A stretch of DNA of 64,000 nucleotides from Ceratodon purpureus (lineage: Eukaryota; Streptophyta; Bryopsida; Pseudoditrichales; Ditrichaceae). Below are positions 10,413 to 21,113 of the stretch, piece by piece; position 1 is the first letter of the stretch, and every line of letters begins with the position of its first letter. The DNA lies in contig CM026426.1 of NCBI GenBank assembly GCA_014871385.1, positions 57,948,089-58,012,088 of the forward strand. The letters are read 5' to 3'. Position numbers and translations under genes: made by a program. Under the pieces are notes generated by a model. The model had not been told where the DNA came from, made no database searches, and was given only the letters and a program-made list of their open reading frames with translations.

Positions 10413-13400
10413 ATGGCAGCAAGGGCTGCACGAAGCAATCAATACATTCCCCAAGTTGCACTGGACACACGCTATGCCCCGGTCATGAGACGAGGTTCTA
10501 CGCAAGTGGAGCTGTGCATGAGGATCTCGTTTCCAACACGGAGGTTGCGTGGAGACACGAACATTGACTTGTGGATCAATGGAGACATTTACCCTGTTGA
10601 TCCAATGACAGAGAAGCCACCTCCAATGAAGTCGCTAAAAGAGTTCCTTGAATTCATATGTCATGGAGAGCAGGGTCTTCGCGGATATACACACAGGCTG
10701 CTGGATCATTGTGTACATGGTCCTACACAGGAGGAGACGTGGATCCAGTTGGCACAGTTGAGTGAAGAAGTGCTTCAGCTTAGAGGCGAAGCTCTGGCCA
10801 GCAACTCAAGGGCAGCCCAAGATGTCCAATTGGGGAGAATGCGTTGCCTTGAGTTAGAGAAGACATGCAGGGATTTGCAAGCTGAATTACAGGCTGTCCA
10901 TGATTGCCATGCCCAAAGGGTGGAGCAATTGGAGCGCCATGTGCGGGGTCTCCAAGAAGACGTTGACTGCTGCCAGCGGAGGGCCAGCTTCGAGAAGGAG
11001 ACCCCCATGGGGAGGCGAAATAGGAGGAGGGCTCTCAGAGGGATTCACGAGTTAAAACCTGGATCAGGTGGATCAAAGGCAAGAGTGAAGCTTGTGCGGA
11101 CAGTGCTGCAACCAGATGTGGTGCAGTTTGTTGTCTAGGGGAACCGAGAGAACCGGAATAACTCTCGACTTTGGGGGGATAAAGAGTCCCAAAATAGGAC
11201 TGCAGTAGCACTATCTCGAATTTTCTCACGGCATGAAGGTGTAGCGCACGCTTCTCAGCCTGCAATGGCACATGTTCAGACAGATATTGCGAACAATGTG
11301 CTCAAATCGATTGGTAAGAGTATTGGACCGGACAAAATTCTTGCTGCTTGCGACCAAGCAGGGGTTTCCCATCGGGGATATGGTGCTCTCTACAAATCTG
11401 TGAAGGCTCCCATTGCTGGTCTGAACAAAGGAGTCTCCGGGAGTATTTTGCCGAGCCCCTATCACGTGAAAGTGCTTCGGCAGGAGTTAAATGCAAACCT
11501 GCCACAGTATATTGGCGAATACTACCATGCTGAAGGTCCACTTACGCTGCCAGCAAGTTCTAAGAAGAACAAGACGCCGAGGACATGGTAAAGGAAGTCG
11601 TTTTGACTGAGAAGAATTCCCTATTTACAGACCTTGAGGTGGTCCAAAGAAGCATGGTAATCTTCTACGGCATCACGGAAGAAGGTAACGTAATCACCTC
11701 AGACTGTTGTTTTCAGAGTTTGCTGTCAGCAAGGTTATTTATCAATTAACTGTGACTTACACATCCACTCGCCATGTTTCCACAAAGTTAAGAGGGGCAT
11801 CGCTGGTATTTGTCATGAAATTGGACGAGGCCGAGATTGTCAATGGCAAGAAATTTGAACGGGTCAGCATCACATTGATGAATAGGGCGCTCGACCCAGA
11901 CATTCAGGGGAACCATGCCCTGTTTTTCTCAGTCCAGTCCGAGCAGGAAATCTGGCCAGTGGCAACCTTTCAAGTGGAAAAAGAGTCCTACGAAGTTTTC
12001 TCGTGGATATTTGGGAAATCCAAATTTCCATCTGTGATTGCAGCACAGTCCAGTGGCGAGAAACTCACGGTCCCTGAAGTTGGAGAATTCCATGTGGAGT
12101 GGCATCTCGCTGCGGACATGAACACGATCAAGTGTATGTATGGGCTTCAGTTGGGGCCGTCGTGTGCAATGAACTGCATATAGTGCGAGCAGAAGAGGGC
12201 TAAGCCTACCGCCGTAGGGACAGCAAGCCAGGCGAGTGCTGCCATCAGAAAACGTGGGAAACCGAACTGGGTGGGGGGACTGTTTGCCGACTCTATGGAG
12301 CCAGAACCTTGTGACATGCGTGCACATATAAAGTGGAGGCCTATCTTGCCAATTCCGTTGCACAGAGTGCACATTTGTACACTCCATGCCCTAGTTCGCT
12401 TAGCGGAGAAGATTGTGCATCAACACATCATTTATGTCTGGAACACACAAGATCAAAGACTGAGGGCTACAGCAATAGAGCAAATGGAGAAGACCTTGTC
12501 AGCTATCGGGGCTCACGGTGGCAACGTAGAGATTAGAAAGGATCCGAAACTGAGTGTCAGCACGGGGAATGTGCCACAAAAACCATCTTTCAGTGGGGTT
12601 GTTGCCAGCAGACTATTTAGACCAAGCGTATGGTCTGGAAACGACAAGGCCTGGAAAGACATATGTCAAGCAGAGAGCAATAATAGTGGCGACGGTGTAC
12701 ACCGTAGGGCGAGGGCTGCTATGTGGCAAGCCTTTGAAGAGGTTCTACCATATTTCAACAGCTTGGTGTTGACAGCAGAACAACGACTCCAGTTCAAAGG
12801 GAAGATAGAAACGTCGGGGAGAACATTTTTGGAGGCCTTTGGAGAGGAGCATGTGTCGCACTACATGGTGAGTTATATACGTGAAGTTTGGGATGAATTA
12901 GGGGTTGATGGCTGATCTTACTTTCGTCAATTCTCAATCCAGGACTAACCTTGGAGTGGCTGTTGACAACATGTAATTGTCAGGCATGGCAGCTGGTTTG
13001 TGGAGGAATACGGTAGTCTGGCCGTATGGAGTTGCCAGGGTATGGAGAAATCCCATCATCAAGCGAAGGCAGCGAATCAAGCGCATACAGCTCACGGTGG
13101 TGGCAAAGAGCGCATCAGTGTTATTTTGCAACAATTCCAGCATTGGTACCGAAATATACAGCATCGGTATAACAAGAAATTAGAGTGCACTAGGGTTCTC
13201 AATACCGCGGTTGATGAGGCAAGATTGGAGGCTACGCGTAGAAGGCGAGAACAGTGGCATCGATCAAATGCTGCCAGGGCTTTGGAGAATTGGCGGTCAA
13301 GGCGACGGCGTGTTGGCAAAGCTTGGATGTGTGATAATACCGTTGGAGGTGGTAGAGCCAACAATGCTCAAACAAGAGGATCTGCCAATGAAGATGACCG

Positions 13401-13503
13401 TGGTGAGGATGGCAACAATGTGGATCCTAAGGAAGGACGCAACTCCACTGACGGTGACGACGCTGGCAACAATGTGGGCGGTGGTGACGCTAGCAACGAC
13501 TGA
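10413..13503 (+). pseudogene. Family 1 gene B, probable transposase (copy 2)
   Basis: Several exon-sized frames collinear with the copy at 58.6-61.5 kb. First comes a frame from 10,413 (MAARAARSNQYIPQ) with a long coiled coil, running through an in-frame TAG near 11,137 into a block with ILAACDQAGVS and LPSPYH (to about 11,589). A second frame, 11,707-12,867, reads through a TAG at about 12,181 and contains WHLAADMNTIKCMYGLQLG, a Cys pair, IPLHRVHICTLHALVRL, and ends at a GT donor after HYM. The last exon (about 12.95-13.50 kb) has YGSLAVWSCQGMEKSHHQAK and an Asn/Gly/Asp-rich tail. The AAD, CTLHA and GMEKSH blocks are spaced as in RNase H-fold transposases with a late catalytic Glu. That is my inference from motif layout, not a database match. 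Confidence 0.55.
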
Positions 13504-14289
13504 GTGAATTGAGTGCAATCCATTGTAAACTCACTGTATGGACATATAGAATGTGGCAGCCAACAATGTTTTCATTTAATTGGGGTGGACCATGGTTATC
13601 CCCTAGACATGTTTGATGGGTTTATTCTACACTAGCCATCTACGAATAGATTGACTATATTTTTGTAATTTTTTGGGTGTCAACAATGTTTTCATTTGGA
13701 TAGGCTACACCATGCTTCACTCATAAACATATTTTCTGGTTATTTCACTAGAAAGACCAATCCAAGGGATTATTACTCTTCATAATGATGAATTCAATGA
13801 ATGTGTCTTAGTAATCATACACGTTACTCACCCTTAAATTTTAATTTTAATTTCTATGCTGGTTTTTCTTTAATCCACAACAAATGGGGAAGTGAGGTGT
13901 AAGGCCGTGGCAATGATTGGTAATTAAGGTCAATGTGAGGTTCCAACCAACTCTTGTTGACATCCCTTCAATAAATGAAGCCTAAGAGTCTCAATTCCCC
14001 CTTAAACCTGGGTTGTCGATTTGGCTGGCGGTTGACTCTTGCAAGACTGATAAGCGCACACGGGGCTTCGGCCTTGCTCCCCTACGGGATATGTCGTTGA
14101 CTCCAGCGCGATTCTCTTCCTCTTTTCTTCCGCTGTCCTCTTGCTTCCAGCAAGCGCCCTTGCGGTTGCACTGACATCCAAGTTCCGTGGGCTCCATGGA
14201 GATCCTCCGGAGCACGCACCCCCTTTGAGCCTTTGAGAATCGCAAGAAGTTGGTGAGGAGGAGCGACATCATCATCTTAGGTGTGTAGG
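13504..14289. other. AT-rich spacer between family 1 genes B and D
   Basis: No gene. A short repeat, CAACAATGTTTTCATTT, occurs near 13,562 and again near 13,681. TTGCTTCCAGCAA, a family 1 palindrome variant, lies near 14,142. Minus-strand frames here look non-coding. Confidence 0.4.
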
Positions 14290-14830
14290 GGCCGTGGGGG
14301 TTTTTGGGCGCGAGAAGCTGCAGCGTGAGGAGCGGGCCGTGGAGGAGGGGGCGTGGTGACTTTCTAGCGGGAGGAGCTTCGGCGCAAGGAGAAGGTCAGT
14401 AGGTGCGGCGAAGGAGAGCGGGGTGCATTGTGTGAAGCGGGGAGGAGCTGTCAGAAGCGGGGAGGAGCTGTGAGGAGTGGGGGAAGGGGCAGTAGCTCTG
14501 AGGAGTGGGGACCGGGGTGGGCTGCGAGGAGCGGAGGAAGGGGCAGTACCTGTGACGGACTGGTTGCGCTACGAGGAGCGGAGGAAGGCGTAGTAGCTGT
14601 GAGGAGCGGGGAGCGCTGCAAGGACAAGAGGAAGGGCAGCGGCTGTGAGGAGCAAGGAGCGCTGCGAGGAGCGGAGGAAGGAGCAACAGCGTCGGCAGCA
14701 GGGTGGAGCATCGGTGCAAGGAGCTGCGAGAGAAGGAGTGGGGGCGCAAAGAGCTCGGGCACATTCAGGAGCTGTGACAGAAGGAGCTGCAGCACAAGGA
14801 GGTTAGGCAAATGGGGCGAGCTGCACGTCT
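14290..14830 (+). repeat. GAGGAGCG-type purine-rich minisatellite
   Basis: Irregular repeats of GAGGAGCGG, GGAGCTGTGAGGAG and GCGGAGGAAGG produce a strongly G/A-biased plus strand for about 540 bp. Open frames on both strands here (Ser/Leu/Pro-rich or Arg/Gly/Ser-rich) are products of the composition, not genes. It lies just upstream of gene D and could be part of its promoter region. Confidence 0.65.
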
Positions 14831-15068
14831 TCACGCGCGGAGAGTGAGGAAATTCAAGGTAAGTTGCCCATCCATTGCTAAGTTGTACTCTTCTGATTGC
14901 CTAATTCCTGTAGTGTTGGAGTGAATCGGTCATGGCAAAGTTGAGAGGGGTCGTTCAGCCATGGCCGCGATGGTCCTCCAAGCTGTGAGGATTTTTGGGT
15001 AAGAACTAAACTACAGTAATCCGCAAGAATAATCCCCATTGCTTGTGGTCTTCCCTTTTTCAGCTGCC

Positions 15069-17118
15069 ATGCGCGATCCCCCTTTCGTAAAACGTGTTGT
15101 TTTTGCACTACCAGCGCCAGGGATGTCGAGCCGTAGGAAGGGAAAGGCCGCGGCTTCTCGGGAGGAGGATCGCAGTGAGAAGAAGGAGGGCGTCGTGAAG
15201 AAGGAGGCCGTCGTGAAGAAGGAGGTCGTCGAGCTTGCTGACAGCAAGGAGGATGGCAACGATGTTGAGACGCCGTGGGATGATGCGTTTGACTTGGAGG
15301 GCTTACCCCCTGCACTTCATGGACAGCTCCACAACCTCGCCCCATTTCTGCTAGGTAGGCAGACTGGCGACTACGATGACGACTTCTTCCACCGCACCTT
15401 GGGGCTCTCCAATGTGGGGTTCAAGTTCAGTGACCTCAGCAGCGACAAGCATTGCAGGAAGGCCGACTTCATCGACAGATGGCCAGAGCGTTCTTCTGGG
15501 CGGCACTACGTTGCTGACTGTGAGGATCCGGAGGCCCAGAGGAAATACTGCGAGATGTACCGGTGGACTTATGGAGGTGACCCCGACAACTGGGCATTCG
15601 GGACCTCCTTTCTTCGGGCTTGCCACCTCTACTTTGAAGAGGGCGTGGATGTCAACTTCGCCCAGAAGGCGGAGGCAATTGTGAAGGGGCCTGAGAAGCT
15701 GCCAGGGCATAATCCGCAGAAGTTGACACCCTCGGCCTTGAGGGAGCAGATTGAAGCCATTATCGACTTCCTCGCTGGCCACATCCCCGGTGCTGGCAGC
15801 AAGGGCAAGGGAAGAGGGGCGGAGGCGAGCGGAGGAGCTAAGGCAGTTGGAGCCACATCCAAGGCTTTGATCACGGCCGCGGAGGCGTAGAAGGTCAGGG
15901 GTCCTAGATCCATGCCCCCTCCTACCAAGGCTGTGGCTGAGAAGAAGGCCGTGAAGACCCCTGCTGCCGTTGCCATCAAGGTGCAGCCCTTGGTGGCAAC
16001 GGATCCGAAGCATGTCCTGGAGCAGCAGCGCCTCAAGAAGAAGTCCTTGGAGACGGCACTTCTGAAAGTGGAGGCCAGCCGGGACCGCGTAAAGGTCGAC
16101 CTTGCAACCCAGCGGGACTACATCAAGGCCAAGGAGGCCGAGGAGTCCAAGCTCTATGACGACATCTTCTCCGCCCGCGAGGCCTCCAAGAAGGCCGCGG
16201 CTGATGGCAACGACCAAGAGAAGAGGCGCTTTGATGAGGCGGCCCGCTTAGGGCCAAGACAAGCTGGGGCTTGCAAGCAAGGCACTCCTTGAGGCCCAGG
16301 CCCGCATCGACAGGGTCTACAAGAAGTTGGAGGAGATGGAAGCGGATGAGTAGAGACGCCATGCTGAGGTCTCCGCGTTGACAGCGGAGATCTCGGCCTT
16401 GGAGTTGGCATCAGCTTTCTTGCGGCCAAAGAAGGTGTTGGCTCGTTACCCCCGGGAGTTCCAAGTGTTGCCAATAGCCCTGAACGACCCATGCCCCTTC
16501 TGCGAGCGTTACTTCGTTGACACCTGCTGCGTACCTTTGTTCTGCGGCGGCTTGGCACATCCCCATTGTATGTTTGAGGCGGTCTTCTCCCAGGACGCTC
16601 GATGCCGTCGATGCGAGCGGGGTATGACTGGAGGATGGCTTGGGCAGTGGGGCTTTGACCTCAACTCCAAGGCTGCGGAGGAGTTACGTCTCACAGAGGA
16701 GATCTTCCTGGCCGAGCCTGCTTCACCACGTGCTGGCAGCAAGAGGCCCGCTGCCCCCTCTGTGGCCGCGCTTCCATGGAAGAAGGCCAAGGGCAATGAA
16801 GGTTTGTTGCCCCTAAAACTATCTGCCTATTGCTTGTTGCGTGCCTCGTTGTTACATCCAAATGTTTCTTCTTTTCTAATTCTTGTTTGTTGGCAGCAAC
16901 TATAGAGGATGCTCTCCCCGACTCACACTCCGTGGCGTTCGATCCCACGCAACGCTCTCCTCATGAAACCTAGGCAGTCCTATCCGGAGAAGGGAACAAG
17001 GACTCATCCGCCACCACGCAAGGACCAGGTGCAGCTGAGAAGAACGAGGACGACACCAACACAGAGGGATTGACGAGCCTTGTTGAGGCAATTGCCACAA
17101 ATGAAGCCGTGCAGTAGA
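15069..17118 (+). pseudogene. Family 1 gene D, coiled-coil RING-like protein (copy 2)
   Basis: The best copy of gene D. From ATG 15,069 or 15,124 it encodes a Lys/Glu-rich start, an acidic stretch, a globular block (APFLLGR, FSDLSSDKHCRKADFIDRW, EMYRWTYGGDPDNW), REQIEAIIDFLAGHI and a long charged coiled coil. A Cys/His cluster near 16,490-16,620 reads CPFCERYFVDTCCVPLFCGG, HPHCMFE, CRRCERG: C-x2-C, C, H-x2-C, C-x2-C, like a RING or related zinc finger. An intron (about 16,802-16,896) ends in TTGTTGGCAG, and a last exon stops at TAG 17,116-17,118. Breaks: in-frame TAG at about 15,888, a 1-nt shift near 16,245, TAG near 16,351 and 16,971. A role as a ubiquitin ligase is possible but unproven. 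Confidence 0.65.
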
Positions 17119-18180
17119 TTCCCATCTTGACTAAATTTGTAGGCCGGGTTAGGGGTTTGCTGGCAGCGACTGTAGGTCCGGACTTTTATAGGCCTTTTTT
17201 GATTAAACTTTTCCGAACTTGAAAAAAATATGCCTCTGGACTGCCATGTCTCTTTGAAAGAAATGGCATTCTTGTAACCCTTCTTTTTTATTTGCAACTG
17301 TATTTCTTCTTTATTGTGGACTGCCGATAGCAAGGGCTTCACTTTAGCCGCCATTTTATCTTTCGACCTGTTGTTCTCTTCAAGCCCGCGCTATTTGAGA
17401 GCCATGGCCGTCATTGAAGTCCTTCCCTTTATATTTCCCTTCTTATATGCATCCAGGTCTTTGTTTTTTATTCGCAAGCTTTTTTGTTCCTTTTCTTTCT
17501 AATTTCATTAATTGCAACCATGGTTCCTTTTAATTTTTGCAATTGTTATTATTTTCCATGTGCGACCTACTTCATCTCTTATGTACAATTTTTTTTTCAT
17601 TTTATCTTATTCTATTGGAATCAACCGTGGTCCTTTTTTTATTTCGAACCTTCCTTTCTTTCCTTGTTGTTGGCAGCAAGGGCTGCATTGTACCCGCCAC
17701 TGCCAGTTCAGAGCACCTGGTTCACGAAGGGGCCAACCTCTACGACCGAAGTGACAAACTTTACATACCTTCCTAATTACTTTATATTTGTCAAGTGCCA
17801 AACTCCATTTTGTGCCTCTGAAGGTCATGTGGTCTGTTGTTTGGAATTGTTTTTCTTTTCTTATTTTGCGCTGGCAGCAGGCTCCACCGTCAATGGCGCC
17901 ACCACAAGTTTTAGGCAATTTTCCGATTCAAACCCAGGCTCTTTGAAACCCCAGGCATTCTTTAGACTTCTTGTATTTTATTTTATTTTTCATTTGCACC
18001 CTACAATTCATTTCTTAATTGCAACTGATTTTCTTTTCTATATCCGCTAGCAGCACGTAGATCGAGGGTACTTCAAATTTGCCGTATATAACACGTTAAT
18101 AGGGGAAGTCCCACAAGAAGTCTTGAATGGTAAGCAAAACCACTATTTGAACTCACTAACGACTTGGCGAAGAACCTAAT
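17119..18180. other. T-rich spacer, family 1
   Basis: No supportable gene; the plus-strand frames are Phe/Leu-rich products of T-rich DNA. It holds family 1 palindrome matches near 17,159, at 17,667-17,679 (TTGTTGGCAGCAA) and near 17,870 and 18,046. Several follow a pyrimidine tract, so they also look like 3' splice sites. Confidence 0.45.
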
Positions 18181-18396
18181 GACATCCCACATACTGTAAC
18201 TACCCATCCCCGAAATCGCTTTTACTACAGATCCACAATCTTGATCCTTTTGGGAATTGTGACATCCGCAGCTGTAAGGTGTCTCTCATGGCGCTGGTTG
18301 ATCTGCACCCAACAAATCCTTTCATTTTTGTTTGCTGGCAGCAAGGAGCTCCGAACAGCCAATTCCCAACACATCTATACGACAAGATGAATTCGC

Positions 18397-18678
18397 CTAG
18401 ACTCGTATCTTTTTCTCACGAACACCGTTGGCCTCTATCACAACCAGGTTGTACTGCCTAGGTACGTCATCTTCAAGTGCCATTGCAATTTTGTGCCGCA
18501 GGTGGGATATTGGCCAACCCTTGCCAACTTCGAATGTTGGCAGCAGGTTCCCCCTAAACATACAAGACACTTCCACCATCACCTCCTCTGGTAGGTGATC
18601 CATCGCTTCCCACTTACTGTTGGCAGCCCCCTTATACCTTGTATACATGAACCTGGTGTATGATGTTTGTCTTCCCAC
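18397..18678 (-). CDS. Family 1 gene C, small possibly ubiquitin-like protein (copy 2)
   Basis: An uninterrupted minus-strand frame of up to 93 codons; the start is uncertain because the upstream-most codon is GTG and the first ATG is 12 codons in. It contains VMVEVSCMFRGNLLPTFEVG, then WPISHLRHKIAMALEDD, then YNLVVIEANGVREKK. The pattern of two strands, a helix with LRxxIA and two further strands recalls a beta-grasp/ubiquitin-like domain, but there is no terminal Gly-Gly. The remnant at 4,523-4,720 is a paralogue. It lies convergent with gene D, as in the inferred intact element. A perfect TTGCTGGCAGCAA is just downstream at 18,332-18,344. Confidence 0.5.
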   Translation of the reverse strand: MGRQTSYTRFMYTRYKGAANSKWEAMDHLPEEVMVEVSCMFRGNLLPTFEVGKGWPISHLRHKIAMALEDDVPRQYNLVVIEANGVREKKIRV

Positions 18679-18719
18679 GTGATATGTTTTTTCTTGACAT
18701 ACAGTGTTTAGAAGAAGGG

Positions 18720-20153
18720 TAATGTTACAGAGAAGTATTATTTTTCATTTGAACTATATCCTATAGAGAATATAGTGAAGCAAACAGTTTCATGGACGCT
18801 GAAATTGTCTTCAAATGTACACTTTCTGAGAAAAAAAAAAAAAAAAAAACATTCAGGCAATTCACTTTCAAAATTTTAAGAGAGGTGCGAGTACATAGTT
18901 AAGAAAACATGATCCATACTCAGGCATATAAGACTGGAATTCTTTTCTACAAATCTTAAGTTTAGAATATCATATGGATGTTATTTATAGAAATAGTTCT
19001 TGCAAAACGCCAATTTTAAACTTTAAATCATGTTCTCTTATATAGTAATCTTGCTTTCAGATCAACTTCTCTTAATTTTGGATCATATATCATTTTTATT
19101 TAGTTTTTTCATTTAATATTTTTCACTGTATTCTACGAGATCTTAGGGGCAAGTTTCATCATTTCTGAATTGAACTTACTTATTTTTAATTTTCATATTT
19201 ATTTTTTAGTTTTTAAATTTTATATTTCACAATGTATTCACTAAGAAAGTTTAGAGGGAAGTAGAATAGATGAAATATTTCTAATTTGGTTTTTCTTTTT
19301 CTTTTAAATTTATATTAATTAATATAGTCTACGAGACCTAGACAAGGAGACAAGCTCATTAGTTATTTTTTCTTTTTTAATTTATTTTAGAGGTCTTAAA
19401 TGGATTTCTATTTTTTGATTTTATTTTTGTCTCCTTCTAATATAAAAAACTGAAGATCATCTATTTTTATTTCATGGTCGTACGATACATGAAAGAGAAA
19501 ATGTTTTTTTTTTCTTTCCAGTTCTCTATGATTATTACTAAATAAGGTTTTCTAATTTTTTTTGTGATTTTCAATTATAGATATTGTATAATGAACTGTA
19601 CTTGTGAAGCTACATAATTAATGATTTATAATTACTGATTTTTTAAGATAATCAATAGTTAATAATTTCTACAATTTTGAAATATGTTTCCTTCCTATAA
19701 AACTCTTCTTAATTCTAATTTACCAATTTCAAGTGCTTATTCCTTCAAAGATCTTTTGAAATACTATTAATTTAATATACTTGGTGAAAAAAGTTAAAAA
19801 TACAAATAAAATTTAAAAATTTAAAAATTTAAATAAAATACACTTTTCCATTAAGATATTTTTGAATAAATTATAAGAATTTTATAAACTTATGCTAGTC
19901 ATATTCCTCAATTTATCAAATATGAATTATAATTTGTACAACTTTTTTTTTTTCAAATCTCCTTTTTTTCTCATTTCTTTAAGATGATGTTTTCTAAGTT
20001 CCTTTCTAATTTTCAATTATAGATATTATAGAATGAACTATACTTGTTGTTTAGATAATTAATAATTTATAATTATTGGTTTTTTAAGATAATCATCAAT
20101 TAATAAATTTTAAGATTATGGTGTATTTAAGTAATTATGGACAAAACGCTCAA
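18720..20153. other. AT-rich intergenic sequence
   Basis: About 1.4 kb of very AT-rich DNA without a gene. It includes a poly(A) run near 18,831-18,850 and two similar blocks, TTTTCAATTATAGATATT, near 19,568 and 20,012, which suggest an old local duplication. Confidence 0.5.
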
Positions 20154-20383
20154 TTATGGACTACTTCGCATCATCAATAAACGTCCATTTGATGCGTTTT
20201 CCCTCAAATTTAAAGACAAAGATGTCAAATATTTATGAAAAAATGCATTCCACTTACAAGGGATAAAATCATTTGAGTGAATTTTAATATAATGCTGAAT
20301 AGAGGACATCCAAGTCCCACTGTCATGGCCGAATCCTTCAGCAGGTGGCTGCCTGAAAACCCTAAACCCTAGAAACCCTATCC

Positions 20384-20651
20384 TTAGAAATCTACCTTTT
20401 CTAATAAAAGGAAATACATCCTCTGCAAAATTTGGATCTGTGAAGTGAAGCGGGTGAAGGGAAGATCGTCGGCGACCAGCTGAGTGGACACCACTGCCAG
20501 ACTTCTCACATTGAAGAGTACGTCTGTGAGGACTCCGGAGTTGTCGTTCAGAACGAAACAATATTCACGGTCACGACGTTCGAAGTCCTTTCTAGTCCGC
20601 TGGCCGCCGACTAGGAGAGCCAACCTCTTCCTTACTGAACCGACCTGTGGA
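20384..20651 (-). CDS. Hypothetical exon, probably family 2
   Basis: After a candidate acceptor (CCACAG at about 20,652-20,657 in minus orientation) an open frame reads GSVRKRLALLVGGQRTRKDF, then YCFVLNDNSGVLTDVLFNVR and LVADDLPFTRF. It reads like a real globular exon but I recognise no family. The codons for VGGQRT lie on a family 2 palindrome variant (GTCGGCGGCCAGCGGAC, 20,595-20,611), which ties it to family 2. The telo-box-like AAACCCTAG lies downstream near 20,365. Confidence 0.4.
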
Positions 20652-20964
20652 ATTTGAAATACATATAAAAATGATGAGAAATTGTCACATAATGCGGAAT
20701 CAAAAATACATCAACAAGAAAAGTAACTATCCATATGGTTTAATTTCTGTTGTTCGCCTAAAAGCGCGTTCAAAGGAAACAATGCCCGGTCCTGATATTA
20801 GAAATTGGGATAAGTTGTCATATGCTTGCGCGAGGCGTTGGTAGTTAAAAAATTGTCCCCTTCAAACATAGACCATACTATGAGAAGTACACAATGTTGG
20901 TTAATTACGCTTGGATAAATATTTGCCAAAAACGATAAGTTATTTCTAGTTAGGTTAGTCCCTG

Positions 20965-21098
20965 TTAAGCTAATCCTAGTCGGCTACTTGTTGACTAAGA
21001 GAGTATGCGCTACTAGGCTAGCTGCGGCTAGTTAAGCTAGTCCTAGTTGGCTACCCGCCAACTAGGAGAGTAGGCGCTACTAGGCTAGGTCCACTTTG
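20965..21098 (+). repeat. 67-bp tandem duplication with one palindrome per unit
   Basis: Two diverged units start at GTTAAGCTA (20,965 and 21,032). Each contains CTAGTYGGCTAC followed by the partner arm, i.e. one family 2 palindrome variant (20,980-20,996 and 21,047-21,063), and ends in GCGCTACTAGGCTAG. It lies directly beside the target-site duplication of the next element. Confidence 0.7.
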
Positions 21099-21113
21099 GC
21101 AACTAGTCGTCCA

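Larger units (their letters stand above)
4781..18344. repeat. Dispersed 13-bp palindromes TTGCTG-N-CAGCAA in family 1 copies 1 and 2
   Basis: Close matches lie at 4,781, 5,195, 5,754, 10,012, 11,544, 11,720 (TTGCTGTCAGCAA), 12,599, 15,235 (TTGCTGACAGCAA), 15,790, 16,730, 16,887, 17,667 and 18,332 (TTGCTGGCAGCAA), with many weaker ones between. The arms are stable while the central base varies (G, C, T or A). Copies occur in coding sequence (giving Ala-Gly-Ser or Ala-Ala-Ser), in spacers and at intron acceptors. They are not evident in the MULE at 22-41 kb. Confidence 0.6.

Noticed and set aside
14396..14847. Ser/Leu/Pro- and Gly/Arg/Ser-rich ORFs of 120-140 codons
   Set aside because: They are products of the GAGGAGCG minisatellite; no domain or splice context.
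17314..18050. Phe/Leu-rich ORFs resembling membrane proteins
   Set aside because: The plus strand here is T-rich, which produces hydrophobic codons; no start context and overlapping frames show the same bias.
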